A stretch of 10,594 nucleotides of DNA from Alphaproteobacteria bacterium. Lineage in GTDB: Bacteria; Pseudomonadota; Alphaproteobacteria; UBA8366. Of this stretch, positions 1 through 5,564 are shown one piece after another; the first letter of the stretch is position 1, and each line of letters opens with the position of its first letter. The stretch covers positions 1 through 10,594 of the forward strand of contig JAOTYV010000160.1 in NCBI GenBank assembly GCA_029861675.1, written 5' to 3'. The position numbers were made by a program, and so were the translations under genes. The notes below the pieces were generated by a model that did no database searches, was not told where the DNA came from, and worked only from the letters and a program-made list of their open reading frames with translations.

Positions 1-6
1 TATATA
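1..6 (+). promoter_or_regulatory. Possible -10 box of the tRNA-Pro gene
   Basis: TATATA at the window edge lies 14 nt before the first base of the tRNA, so a transcript would start around base 12-14 with a short leader. The -35 region falls outside the window, so the call rests on one AT-rich hexamer in the right place. Confidence 0.35.
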
Positions 7-20
7 AGGCACGCTCTTGG

Positions 21-97
21 CGGGGAGTAGCTCAGCCTGGTAGAGCACTACGTTCGGGACGTAGGGGCCGGAGGTTCGAATCCTCTCTCCCCGACCA
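21..97 (+). tRNA. tRNA-Pro, anticodon CGG
   Basis: The sequence folds into a complete cloverleaf. The acceptor stem is CGGGGAG (21-27) with CTCCCCG (87-93), followed by discriminator A94 and an encoded CCA at 95-97. The D arm is GCTC/GAGC (30-33/43-46) with GG in the loop. The anticodon stem is CTACG/CGTAG (48-52/60-64) around loop TTCGGGA. The T arm is GGAGG/CCTCT (70-74/82-86) around TTCGAAT. Anticodon bases 55-57 are CGG, which reads the proline codon CCG, a common codon in GC-rich genomes. G58 after the anticodon is the position usually methylated to m1G37 in tRNA-Pro. A second CCA follows directly at 98-100. Confidence 0.97.
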
Positions 98-267
98 CCA
101 AAACAAGTGGAACAGGGCTTCATAGGGGAAGCATTGTTTCCGTCGGGATCGGGACCAGGCCCGCCCGAACATCGCCGTTTCCGTCCCGATGCGTCGATGG
201 TGTCGCCGAGGCAGAGCGACCGTATCGTTCACGATGACATGGAAGATCATGCCCGGTTGGGCGAGGA

Positions 268-299
268 TCGGCCATATCGGCTGACACCGATATGGCCGA
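268..299. repeat. Perfect 13-bp inverted repeat (hairpin) between tRNA-Pro and the outer-membrane gene
   Basis: TCGGCCATATCGG (268-280) and its exact reverse complement CCGATATGGCCGA (287-299) enclose a 6-nt loop CTGACA. Neither strand has a T-run after the stem, so it is not a classical Rho-independent terminator. It lies in a stretch (98-371) where I find no convincing gene, downstream of both the tRNA and the convergent outer-membrane gene. It could stop or protect transcripts from either side, or be part of a structured RNA. Confidence 0.7.
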
Positions 300-353
300 A
301 GACGCTTTGGGCCGGCTCTGCCGGATTGACGATGCCCGCGCAGCAGTTGAATA

Positions 354-369
354 CGGAACGCGTGTTCCG
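354..369 (-). terminator. Possible terminator hairpin of the outer-membrane protein gene
   Basis: Read on the minus strand, CGGAAC-ACGC-GTTCCG forms a 6-bp stem with a 4-nt loop starting 3 nt after the TAA stop. The sequence after it (TATTC) is only weakly T-rich, so the hairpin may be an mRNA 3' end stabiliser rather than a true intrinsic terminator. A further small hairpin, CCGGC-TCT-GCCGG, lies at 312-324. Confidence 0.4.
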
Positions 370-371
370 GT

Positions 372-1064
372 TTAGAAGGCGCCGCGTATGGTGAACATAA
401 TATTGTGCGTTTGGTAGGTGGCGTTCACGGTTGATCCGGTTACAGAGTCCTGGAAATCCAATTCCAGCGTTCTGAGATACCGGTAGTCGAGCGAGAACGT
501 CAGGAATTCGCCGTGAATGAAGGCGATGCCGGCGCCGGCTTGTGCGGAAAAATTTGAATCCGAGCCGTCAATGAGAACGACGCTGGAGCCGTCGTTGCTG
601 ATCGAGGCATGGGTAAATCCGGCCCCGCCGCCGACATACGGAACCCAGGCCGGCGTGATGTGAAAATCGAACCAGCCATTCAGCATGCCGGACATAGACC
701 AAAGTGTGCCGCTGGTGCTGACCGTTGTACCGCTCAGATCGCCGAATCCCAACGCCGTGCCCAAGCCCCCGTCATTTGTGAGCTGCAACGAGCTGAGGCG
801 GTTGCGGCGGTACATAAATTCTGCCTCGATGCGCGGGCCGAAACCGAATTTGTAGCCGGCGACACCGCCGAAGGCGAAACCAGTTTCCTGCGATGAGACG
901 CCCGAGAGGCCGTTCGCGCCGTCGATATCCTCGTCGGGTGCGATGGTAATGCCGCCGAGTAGCCCGAAATAGGGCTTATTCGCGCCTGGTATGGACTGTT
1001 GGGCTGCGGCCGGGCTCGATATTGCCAGGCAAAGCACGCATGCCGCCAAAATTCCGCTACGCAT
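372..1064 (-). CDS. Outer-membrane beta-barrel protein (OmpA-like / porin-family small barrel)
   Basis: This 230-residue protein is predicted to be exported and to fold as a small barrel in the outer membrane. Residues 1-21 form a signal peptide (positive start MRSG, hydrophobic core, then SPAAA before QQ), with likely cleavage after Ala21. The mature part has repeated alternating, glycine- and aromatic-rich stretches of about ten residues, such as [27 protein letters not shown] and [10 protein letters not shown]. It ends in MFTIRGAF, and a C-terminal Phe after an alternating strand is the usual BAM recognition signal. The size suits an eight-stranded barrel. I chose ATG at 1064 because GGAGGT (1069-1074) sits 4 nt upstream; an in-frame TTG at 1076 would overlap that site. 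Ligand and role are not visible. It stands apart from the synthase gene upstream (235 nt between them), so it is probably transcribed on its own. Confidence 0.85.
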   Translation of the reverse strand: MRSGILAACVLCLAISSPAAAQQSIPGANKPYFGLLGGITIAPDEDIDGANGLSGVSSQETGFAFGGVAGYKFGFGPRIEAEFMYRRNRLSSLQLTNDGGLGTALGFGDLSGTTVSTSGTLWSMSGMLNGWFDFHITPAWVPYVGGGAGFTHASISNDGSSVVLIDGSDSNFSAQAGAGIAFIHGEFLTFSLDYRYLRTLELDFQDSVTGSTVNATYQTHNIMFTIRGAF

Positions 1065-1068
1065 AGAT

Positions 1069-1074
1069 ACCTCC
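1069..1074 (-). promoter_or_regulatory. Strong ribosome binding site that fixes the start of the outer-membrane protein
   Basis: GGAGGT on the minus strand lies 4 nt before ATG at 1064. The upstream in-frame TTG (1076) overlaps this site, so the ATG is preferred. Confidence 0.8.
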
Positions 1075-1137
1075 AAATATTAGCGAATCCACCACCGCTT
1101 CTGCAGTCTTTGCGCGCGTCCCCTCCGCGGCTCCCGT

Positions 1138-1182
1138 GTTTTAAAACGGACATGGGTATGGATTCGCCGAGACACTCGGCGA
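1138..1182. promoter_or_regulatory. Two dyad elements upstream of the outer-membrane gene
   Basis: Two symmetric elements lie 75-120 nt before the outer-membrane start. GTTTTAAAAC at 1138-1147 is a perfect 10-bp palindrome. TCGCCGAG-ACA-CTCGGCGA at 1164-1182 is an 8-bp perfect stem with a 3-nt loop. They could be operator sites for this gene, or the hairpin could mark the 3' end of the synthase transcript. I could not place a convincing -35/-10 pair in the region, so the role is open. Confidence 0.4.
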
Positions 1183-1299
1183 TAAAGTGGCACGCAAATC
1201 GTTAGTATTTGGTTATTTTTCGGGCCCGCTTATCGAACGGCCGCAGCAAAAAATGCGTGCCCGGCCGGTGTGGCAGTGCGGAAATTTTCGTGAAAAGGC

Positions 1300-2319
1300 C
1301 TAGTAAGCGCGCTCGATGGCAAAATCGATCGCTTCGGTCATGGCTTGCTTGACCTTGCCGTCGGGGAATATTCCCAGCGCGTCGCGGGCGATGGCGCCGT
1401 AGTGGCGGGCGCGCTCGACCGTATCCTTTAGCGCGCCTCGCTTTTCCATCAACGCGACCGCATGGTCGAAGTCGCCGTCTTCCTGTTCGAGCTTTTCGAG
1501 CGTTCGGCGCCAGAACGCCCGCTCCTCCGGGCTGCCGCGGCGCCAGGCCAGCACCACGGGAAGGCTGATTTTGCCTTCGCGGAAATCATCACCGACAGTT
1601 TTTCCAAGCTCTGCCTGCACCGCCGAGTAGTCCAGGACATCGTCGATGAGTTGGAAGGCGATGCCCAAATTCATGCCATAACTCTCGAGCGCCTGTTCCT
1701 CGACCCGCGGACGATCGGCCACCACGGCGCCAATGCGCGCCGCCGCCGCGAACAGGGTGGCCGTTTTGGCCCGGATGACTTGCAGGTAGTCTTCCTCGCT
1801 GGTCGCGGTGTCGTTGGTCGTCATGAGCTGCATGACTTCGCCTTCGGCGATGACCGATGACGCATGCGACAGGATCTGCAATACGCGAATCGAGCCGTCC
1901 ATGACCATCAGCTCGAACGACCGTGAAAACAAAAAATCACCGACCAGGACGCAGGGCTGATTGCCCCAGACCGCATTGGCGCTGTCGCGACCGCGCCGAA
2001 GCATGGATTCGTCGACGACGTCGTCGTGCAGCAGCGTGGCGGTGTGAATGAATTCGACACAGGCGGCGAGGGCGATCTGCCGTTTTCCGTCGTATCCGCA
2101 AAGCCTTGCGGACGCCAGGGTCAGCACCGGCCGGAGACGTTTCCCGCCGGCCGCGACAAGATGACCGGCAAGCTGCGGAATCAGCGCAACCGGGCTGTCC
2201 ATGTTTTCCACGATAACTTGATTGACCTGTGTCAGTTCATCACCGACAAGGCTATGGATGGCTTCCAGGCTGGGCTTTCGGCCCCGCCGCGAGCCGTCTA
2301 GGCTGACCACGGTGCCCAA
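1300..2319 (-). CDS. ispB: Long-chain all-trans polyprenyl diphosphate synthase (octaprenyl/decaprenyl type)
   Basis: This protein of 339 residues is a class I trans-prenyltransferase. It extends farnesyl diphosphate with isopentenyl diphosphate to make the side chain of ubiquinone. Visible motifs are GGKRLRP (58-64), which binds isopentenyl diphosphate; the first aspartate motif LLHDDVVDESMLRRG (D99, D100, D103); QLIDDVLD, the second aspartate motif (D226, D227, D230); and GDDFREGK (243-250). The residues before the first motif (FIHTATLLHDD) match IspB-type long-chain enzymes rather than geranylgeranyl or farnesyl synthases. Exact chain length (C40 or C50) cannot be read from sequence. The start is TTG at 2319, chosen because GGGAG (2329-2333) lies 9 nt upstream; GTG at 2310 is the alternative. 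It is a single gene divergent from the methyltransferase. A run of six T (minus strand, 1248-1253) follows the gene without a convincing stem. Confidence 0.93.
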   Translation of the reverse strand: MGTVVSLDGSRRGRKPSLEAIHSLVGDELTQVNQVIVENMDSPVALIPQLAGHLVAAGGKRLRPVLTLASARLCGYDGKRQIALAACVEFIHTATLLHDDVVDESMLRRGRDSANAVWGNQPCVLVGDFLFSRSFELMVMDGSIRVLQILSHASSVIAEGEVMQLMTTNDTATSEEDYLQVIRAKTATLFAAAARIGAVVADRPRVEEQALESYGMNLGIAFQLIDDVLDYSAVQAELGKTVGDDFREGKISLPVVLAWRRGSPEERAFWRRTLEKLEQEDGDFDHAVALMEKRGALKDTVERARHYGAIARDALGIFPDGKVKQAMTEAIDFAIERAY

Positions 2320-2352
2320 TGGTTCGCTCTCCCGACCTTGACGTCTCGACTA

Positions 2353-2376
2353 GGTTGCAGGGAGCATAGTGCAACC
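2353..2376. repeat. Inverted repeat centred on the -10 box of the ispB promoter
   Basis: GGTTGCA (2353-2359) and TGCAACC (2370-2376) are exact reverse complements separated by 10 nt. The centre falls inside the minus-strand -10 hexamer (2363-2368). Such placement is typical of a repressor operator, though a chance dyad is possible. Confidence 0.45.
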
Positions 2377-2390
2377 CTTCGGCGGGTCAA
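2363..2390 (-). promoter_or_regulatory. Sigma70-like promoter for ispB
   Basis: On the minus strand TTGACC (plus positions 2385-2390) is followed by a 16-nt spacer and TATGCT (2363-2368). Initiation would fall around 2355-2357, giving a leader of roughly 37 nt before the TTG start at 2319. The -35 box matches five of six consensus bases and the -10 box four of six. No equally good promoter is seen for the divergent methyltransferase gene. Confidence 0.55.
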
Positions 2391-2426
2391 GGGCGGCAGG
2401 TGCACCATGAACTGGTCAGGGGCGGA

Positions 2427-3395
2427 ATGCGTGAAATTTTAAGGACCAACGATCTGGTGCGGTTGTCGTGGTTCCAGGCCCTGTTGTCCGAGCGGAGTAT
2501 TAACTCCGTCGTGCTCGACAGTCATACCAGCGTTCTCGAAGGATCGGTCTCCGCCATACCGCGGCGCCTCATGGTGCGGGAGGAAGATTTTTCGGTCGCC
2601 ATGCGCCTGCTGGGCGAATACGGCGAATTGGACGGCGGCAAAGTGACCGGTGCGACCGGCCGGCTGCTTGATGGACGGATCACCCTGTTGCAACCGGCTT
2701 CGGGGTATCGGGCGGCCATCGATCCGGTTTTCCTGGCCGCCGCGGTTCCCGCGGTTTCACCGGATCTAGCCGTACTCGATGTCGGTTGCGGGGGTGGCGC
2801 GGCGACGCTCTGCTACGCCGAGCGTGTACCCGGCGCCCGGATCACCGGTCTGGAGCTCCAGCCGCTGCGGGCCCAGGAAGCGCGCGAGAACGTCCGCATC
2901 AATATGATGAGCGAGCGGGTCGAGATTTTGATTGGCAGCCTGCTGCACCCGCCGCCGGAATTGACGCCGGGAAGTTTTGCCGAGGTTTTTGCCAACCCTC
3001 CCTACATGCCGCAATCGCGGGCCGATCGCCGGGCGTCGCCGAACGATGCAATCGAGACCGTGGAGGGAGACGCCAAGCTCGCCGACTGGATCGCGTTTTG
3101 CGCCGAGATGGCGGCCGCAAAAGGGGGAATCACGCTGGTTCATCGGGCGGACCGGTTGGACGAAATCATCGCGCTGCTGCGCGAGCGTGCGGGAGGCATC
3201 GTTGTCTTTCCGCTCTGGCCGCGTACGGCGGAGGACGGCGCGCCCGTAGAGGCAAAGCGCGTATTGATCCATGCCAGGAAGGGATCGAAGGCGGCCATGC
3301 GGCTGACCGGCGGAATGATCTTGCATGACGGCGACGGCGGCTATACACACGCCGCCGAAGCGGTATTGCGGCACGGTGAGGCGCTCTCTTATTAG
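2427..3395 (+). CDS. DUF2007 domain fused to a TrmN6-type tRNA/adenine-N6 methyltransferase
   Basis: This 322-residue protein has two parts. Residues 1-67 begin MREILRTNDLVRLSWFQALL and resemble DUF2007, a short ferredoxin-like-fold family often annotated as putative signal transducing. From about residue 78 it is a Rossmann-fold S-adenosylmethionine methyltransferase: motif I LDVGCGGGA (117-125), the acidic cofactor-binding strand GLELQ (141-145), and NPPY (190-193), the signature of amino-group adenine methyltransferases. The TrmN6 family methylates N6 of A37 in tRNA1(Val); the substrate here is inferred. There is no stop between the parts; an in-frame GTG at 2643 could start the methyltransferase alone. 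I chose ATG 2427 because DUF2007 proteins start there and AGGGG (2418-2422) lies 4 nt upstream; GTG 2400 is the alternative. The stop codon lies within a tandem duplication. Confidence 0.85.
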   Translation: MREILRTNDLVRLSWFQALLSERSINSVVLDSHTSVLEGSVSAIPRRLMVREEDFSVAMRLLGEYGELDGGKVTGATGRLLDGRITLLQPASGYRAAIDPVFLAAAVPAVSPDLAVLDVGCGGGAATLCYAERVPGARITGLELQPLRAQEARENVRINMMSERVEILIGSLLHPPPELTPGSFAEVFANPPYMPQSRADRRASPNDAIETVEGDAKLADWIAFCAEMAAAKGGITLVHRADRLDEIIALLRERAGGIVVFPLWPRTAEDGAPVEAKRVLIHARKGSKAAMRLTGGMILHDGDGGYTHAAEAVLRHGEALSY

Positions 3396-3425
3396 GCCGC
3401 AACCTTGTATTAGGCCGCAACCTTG
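3390..3425 (+). repeat. Perfect 18-bp tandem duplication over the methyltransferase stop codon
   Basis: The unit TATTAGGCCGCAACCTTG occurs twice without mismatch at 3390-3407 and 3408-3425. The first copy contains the last codon and TAG stop of the methyltransferase; the second repeats the same TAT TAG in frame. The second copy also creates the TTG at 3423 that could be mistaken for the start of the peptidase. The lack of any mismatch suggests a recent slippage event or an assembly artefact. Confidence 0.95.
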
Positions 3426-3458
3426 GCAAACCGCCATCGATACACCAAGTTAGCGCAC

Positions 3459-4334
3459 ATGACAGAGAACAAAACGAAATCCTGGCTACGCCGCATCCCG
3501 GTGGTCGGGCCGCGCCTCGCCAAATGCTTCGAACGCGCGCCGACCGTTGCCGTATTGCGATTGTCCGGGGTTATCGGGCAGCTCGGCGGTATCCGTCGCG
3601 GCGGCCTCACGCTGGACGAATTGGCGGCGCCGATCGAGAAAGCATTCGAATTGCCACGCCTCAAGGCCGTCGCCTTGGCGATCAATTCTCCCGGCGGCTC
3701 GCCCGTGCAATCGGCCTTGATCGCCGGGCGTATTCGCGATCTGGCCGCGGAGAAATCCGTGCCGGTCTATGCTTTTTGCGAGGATGTGGCGGCGTCGGGT
3801 GGATATTGGCTGGCCTGTGCGGCGGACGAGGTTTATGCGAACGGCGCATCGATCGTCGGGTCGATCGGCGTTATCAGCGCCGGCTTCGGCTTTACCGGCC
3901 TCCTTGAAAAAATCGGTGTCGAACGGCGCGTTTACTCCGCCGGTGAGCGCAAGGCGCAACTCGATCCATTTCAGCCGGAAAACGCGAAGGACGTGCGCCA
4001 CCTCAAAGCAATTCAGAAAGATCTTCACGAGCAGTTCACCGAATTCGTCCGCAGCCGGCGTGGTGAGAAACTGACCGGTGCCGACAAGACAATGTTTTCC
4101 GGCGAATTCTGGAGCGGCCGGCAAGCCGCCGAAATGGGATTGGTCGATGGTATTGCCGATCTCAGGCCGAAAATGAGGGAATTGTTCGGCGAGAAGATCC
4201 GGTTGCAGCGCGTGGACCAGCCGCGCAGTTGGATTCAACGGAAGCTGCGCATGGACGGGCGTCAAGTGACCTGGGCACGGGACATGGTCGGCGCGGTCGA
4301 GGAACGTGGTATTTGGAGCCGTTACGGGCTTTGA
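3459..4334 (+). CDS. S49-family serine peptidase (SppA/SohB-like)
   Basis: This 291-residue protein belongs to the S49 peptidases, Ser/Lys-dyad enzymes that include signal-peptide peptidase SppA and SohB. Visible features are INSPGGSP (76-83), the oxyanion-hole region; ASGGYWLACAADEVYA with nucleophile Ser113; SIVGSIGVI (131-139); the SAGERKAQLDPF segment with Lys165 as the probable general base; and FWSGRQAAEMGLVDGI (217-232), the conserved C-terminal part. The size fits the short single-domain SppA type. Unlike classical SppA or SohB there is no N-terminal signal or membrane anchor: residues 1-28 are basic and amphipathic at most, so it may be cytosolic or peripheral. I chose ATG 3459; a TTG at 3423 would add 12 residues but lies in the tandem duplication. 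Neither start has a strong ribosome binding site. It lies 63 nt after the methyltransferase and may be co-transcribed. Substrate unknown. Confidence 0.9.
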   Translation: MTENKTKSWLRRIPVVGPRLAKCFERAPTVAVLRLSGVIGQLGGIRRGGLTLDELAAPIEKAFELPRLKAVALAINSPGGSPVQSALIAGRIRDLAAEKSVPVYAFCEDVAASGGYWLACAADEVYANGASIVGSIGVISAGFGFTGLLEKIGVERRVYSAGERKAQLDPFQPENAKDVRHLKAIQKDLHEQFTEFVRSRRGEKLTGADKTMFSGEFWSGRQAAEMGLVDGIADLRPKMRELFGEKIRLQRVDQPRSWIQRKLRMDGRQVTWARDMVGAVEERGIWSRYGL

Positions 4335-4388
4335 GCCCTTCTTGCCGGTGCGGTTTGGTCTGCACGGGCGTCTCGAGGATATCGTGTG

Positions 4389-4619
4389 ATGTTAGGATTC
4401 GGACTGGGAAAACTCCTGATACTCGTTCTTGTGGTGCTCGGCGTGTGGTACGGCTTCAAATTCGTCGGCCGGTTGGATGAGAAGCGCAAGAAACGGTTGG
4501 AACAGGAAAGCGAGAAGGATTCCCAGATTTCCGGGGAAATGATCGAATGTCCCGTTTGCAAGACGTTCGTCGTCGCAAAATCAGCAAAGGATTGCGGCAA
4601 GAAGGGTTGTCCTTATTGA
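4389..4619 (+). CDS. Small membrane-anchored protein with a C-terminal four-cysteine (zinc-ribbon-like) module
   Basis: This 76-residue protein has no function I can name. Residues 7-25 form one hydrophobic membrane segment (KLLILVLVVLGVWYGF), followed by a strongly charged linker (about 29-50, rich in Lys, Arg, Glu). The short C-terminal module has Cys54, Cys57, Cys69 and Cys74, spaced C-x2-C-x11-C-x4-C, which suits binding one zinc ion. With positive residues after the membrane segment, the cysteine module should face the cytoplasm. The layout resembles small PP0621-like proteins of other proteobacteria, but that link is from memory and unproven. ATG 4389 follows GAGGA (4375-4379) by 9 nt; GTG 4386 adds one residue. 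It lies 54 nt after the peptidase gene, and its stop overlaps a promoter candidate for glyQ. Confidence 0.85.
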   Translation: MLGFGLGKLLILVLVVLGVWYGFKFVGRLDEKRKKRLEQESEKDSQISGEMIECPVCKTFVVAKSAKDCGKKGCPY

Positions 4620-4644
4620 CCGGTCAGCCGGGCCTGAGTATGTT
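4616..4644 (+). promoter_or_regulatory. Sigma70-like promoter for glyQ-glyS-ppdK
   Basis: TTGACC (4616-4621), an exact 17-nt spacer and TATGTT (4639-4644) fit a housekeeping promoter. Initiation would fall near 4651, giving a leader of about 35 nt before the glyQ ATG. The -35 box covers the TGA stop of the small four-cysteine gene. The -35 hexamer is the same as in the ispB promoter. Confidence 0.55.
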
Positions 4645-4685
4645 GCGCCGCGTCACACCGGGGCCGCACGGGGACAGGCCGAACA

Positions 4686-5564
4686 ATGGCCTCCGACAAC
4701 AGCTTTCAATCGCTTATCTTGACGCTCCAGCAGTTTTGGGCGGGTCATGGCTGTGTCATCCTCCAGCCTTACGATATGGAGGTCGGCGCGGGCACCTTCC
4801 ATTGGGCGACGACCTTGCGGTCGCTTGGACCGGAATCCTGGAATGTCGCCTATGTGCAGCCGTCGCGGCGGCCGACCGATGGCCGTTACGGCGAAAACCC
4901 AAACCGGCTGCAGCATTATTACCAGTTCCAGGTCATCCTGAAGCCGTCGCCGGCGGACAGTCAGGCGCTCTACCTCGGCAGTCTGGAAGCGCTCGGCATC
5001 GACCCGATGCAGCACGATATCCGGTTCGTCGAGGACGATTGGGAGAGCCCGACACTGGGCGCATGGGGCTTGGGCTGGGAGGTCTGGTGCGACGGGATGG
5101 AAGTCAGCCAATTCACCTATTTTCAGCAGGTCGGCGGGTTCGACTGCAACCCTGTCTCTACCGAGCTGACATACGGACTCGAACGGCTGGCCATGTATGT
5201 GCAGGGCGTCGAACGGGTCTACGACCTCGACTGGGACGGCGTGCCCGCGGAAAAAGGCGGCAAGAGCTATGGCGATGTCTATCTGGAGGCGGAACGGCAA
5301 TACTCCGCCTACAATTTCGAGCGCGCCGATACGGCGATTCTGTTGCGGCATTTCGCCGACGCGGAGCAGGAATGCATTGCGCTGACCGAGGCGAATTTGC
5401 CGCTCCCGGCGTATGATCACTGTCTCAAGGCCAGTCATTTGTTCAATCTGCTCGATGCCCGGGGCGTGATCAGCGTAACCGAACGGCAGTCGTATATTCT
5501 TCGGGTACGGGAGCTGGCCAAGGCGTGCTGCGCCGGCTGGCTGCAAAGCCAGGGGCATTCGTAA
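4686..5564 (+). CDS. glyQ: Glycyl-tRNA synthetase alpha subunit
   Basis: This 292-residue protein is the catalytic class II subunit of the tetrameric (alpha2-beta2) bacterial glycyl-tRNA synthetase, which charges tRNA-Gly with glycine using ATP. Family-typical blocks are clear: [20 protein letters not shown] (17-36), the motif 2 region [17 protein letters not shown] (53-69) with its ATP-contacting arginines, the run [24 protein letters not shown] (117-140) for the active site, and motif 3 as [12 protein letters not shown] (160-171). The length is close to that of E. coli GlyQ (303). ATG 4686 is preceded by a modest AGG (4676-4678). The TAA stop overlaps the glyS start by one base, so the two subunits are very likely translated in a coupled way. 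A promoter candidate lies just upstream. Confidence 0.98.
   Translation: MASDNSFQSLILTLQQFWAGHGCVILQPYDMEVGAGTFHWATTLRSLGPESWNVAYVQPSRRPTDGRYGENPNRLQHYYQFQVILKPSPADSQALYLGSLEALGIDPMQHDIRFVEDDWESPTLGAWGLGWEVWCDGMEVSQFTYFQQVGGFDCNPVSTELTYGLERLAMYVQGVERVYDLDWDGVPAEKGGKSYGDVYLEAERQYSAYNFERADTAILLRHFADAEQECIALTEANLPLPAYDHCLKASHLFNLLDARGVISVTERQSYILRVRELAKACCAGWLQSQGHS

Noticed and set aside
32..250. Minus-strand open frame encoding a peptide with [18 protein letters not shown]
   Set aside because: This is the well-known false protein produced by reading a tRNA gene on its antisense strand; it covers tRNA-Pro.
107..394. Plus-strand 95-codon open frame after the tRNA
   Set aside because: It has no recognisable domain and a low-complexity, Arg/Pro-rich composition, runs through the hairpin at 268-299 and overlaps the end of the outer-membrane gene; most likely chance.
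1248..1253. T6 run (minus strand) after ispB as an intrinsic terminator
   Set aside because: Only a 4-bp TGCC/GGCA stem with a large loop could be found before it, which is not convincing.
2338..2343. TTGACG as -35 box for the methyltransferase gene
   Set aside because: No acceptable -10 hexamer occurs 15-19 nt downstream; the nearest, CATAGT, is 21 nt away.
4616..4685. T-box or glycine riboswitch in the glyQ leader
   Set aside because: The gap before glyQ is only 66 nt and holds no conserved T-box or glycine-aptamer core; such elements need far more sequence.
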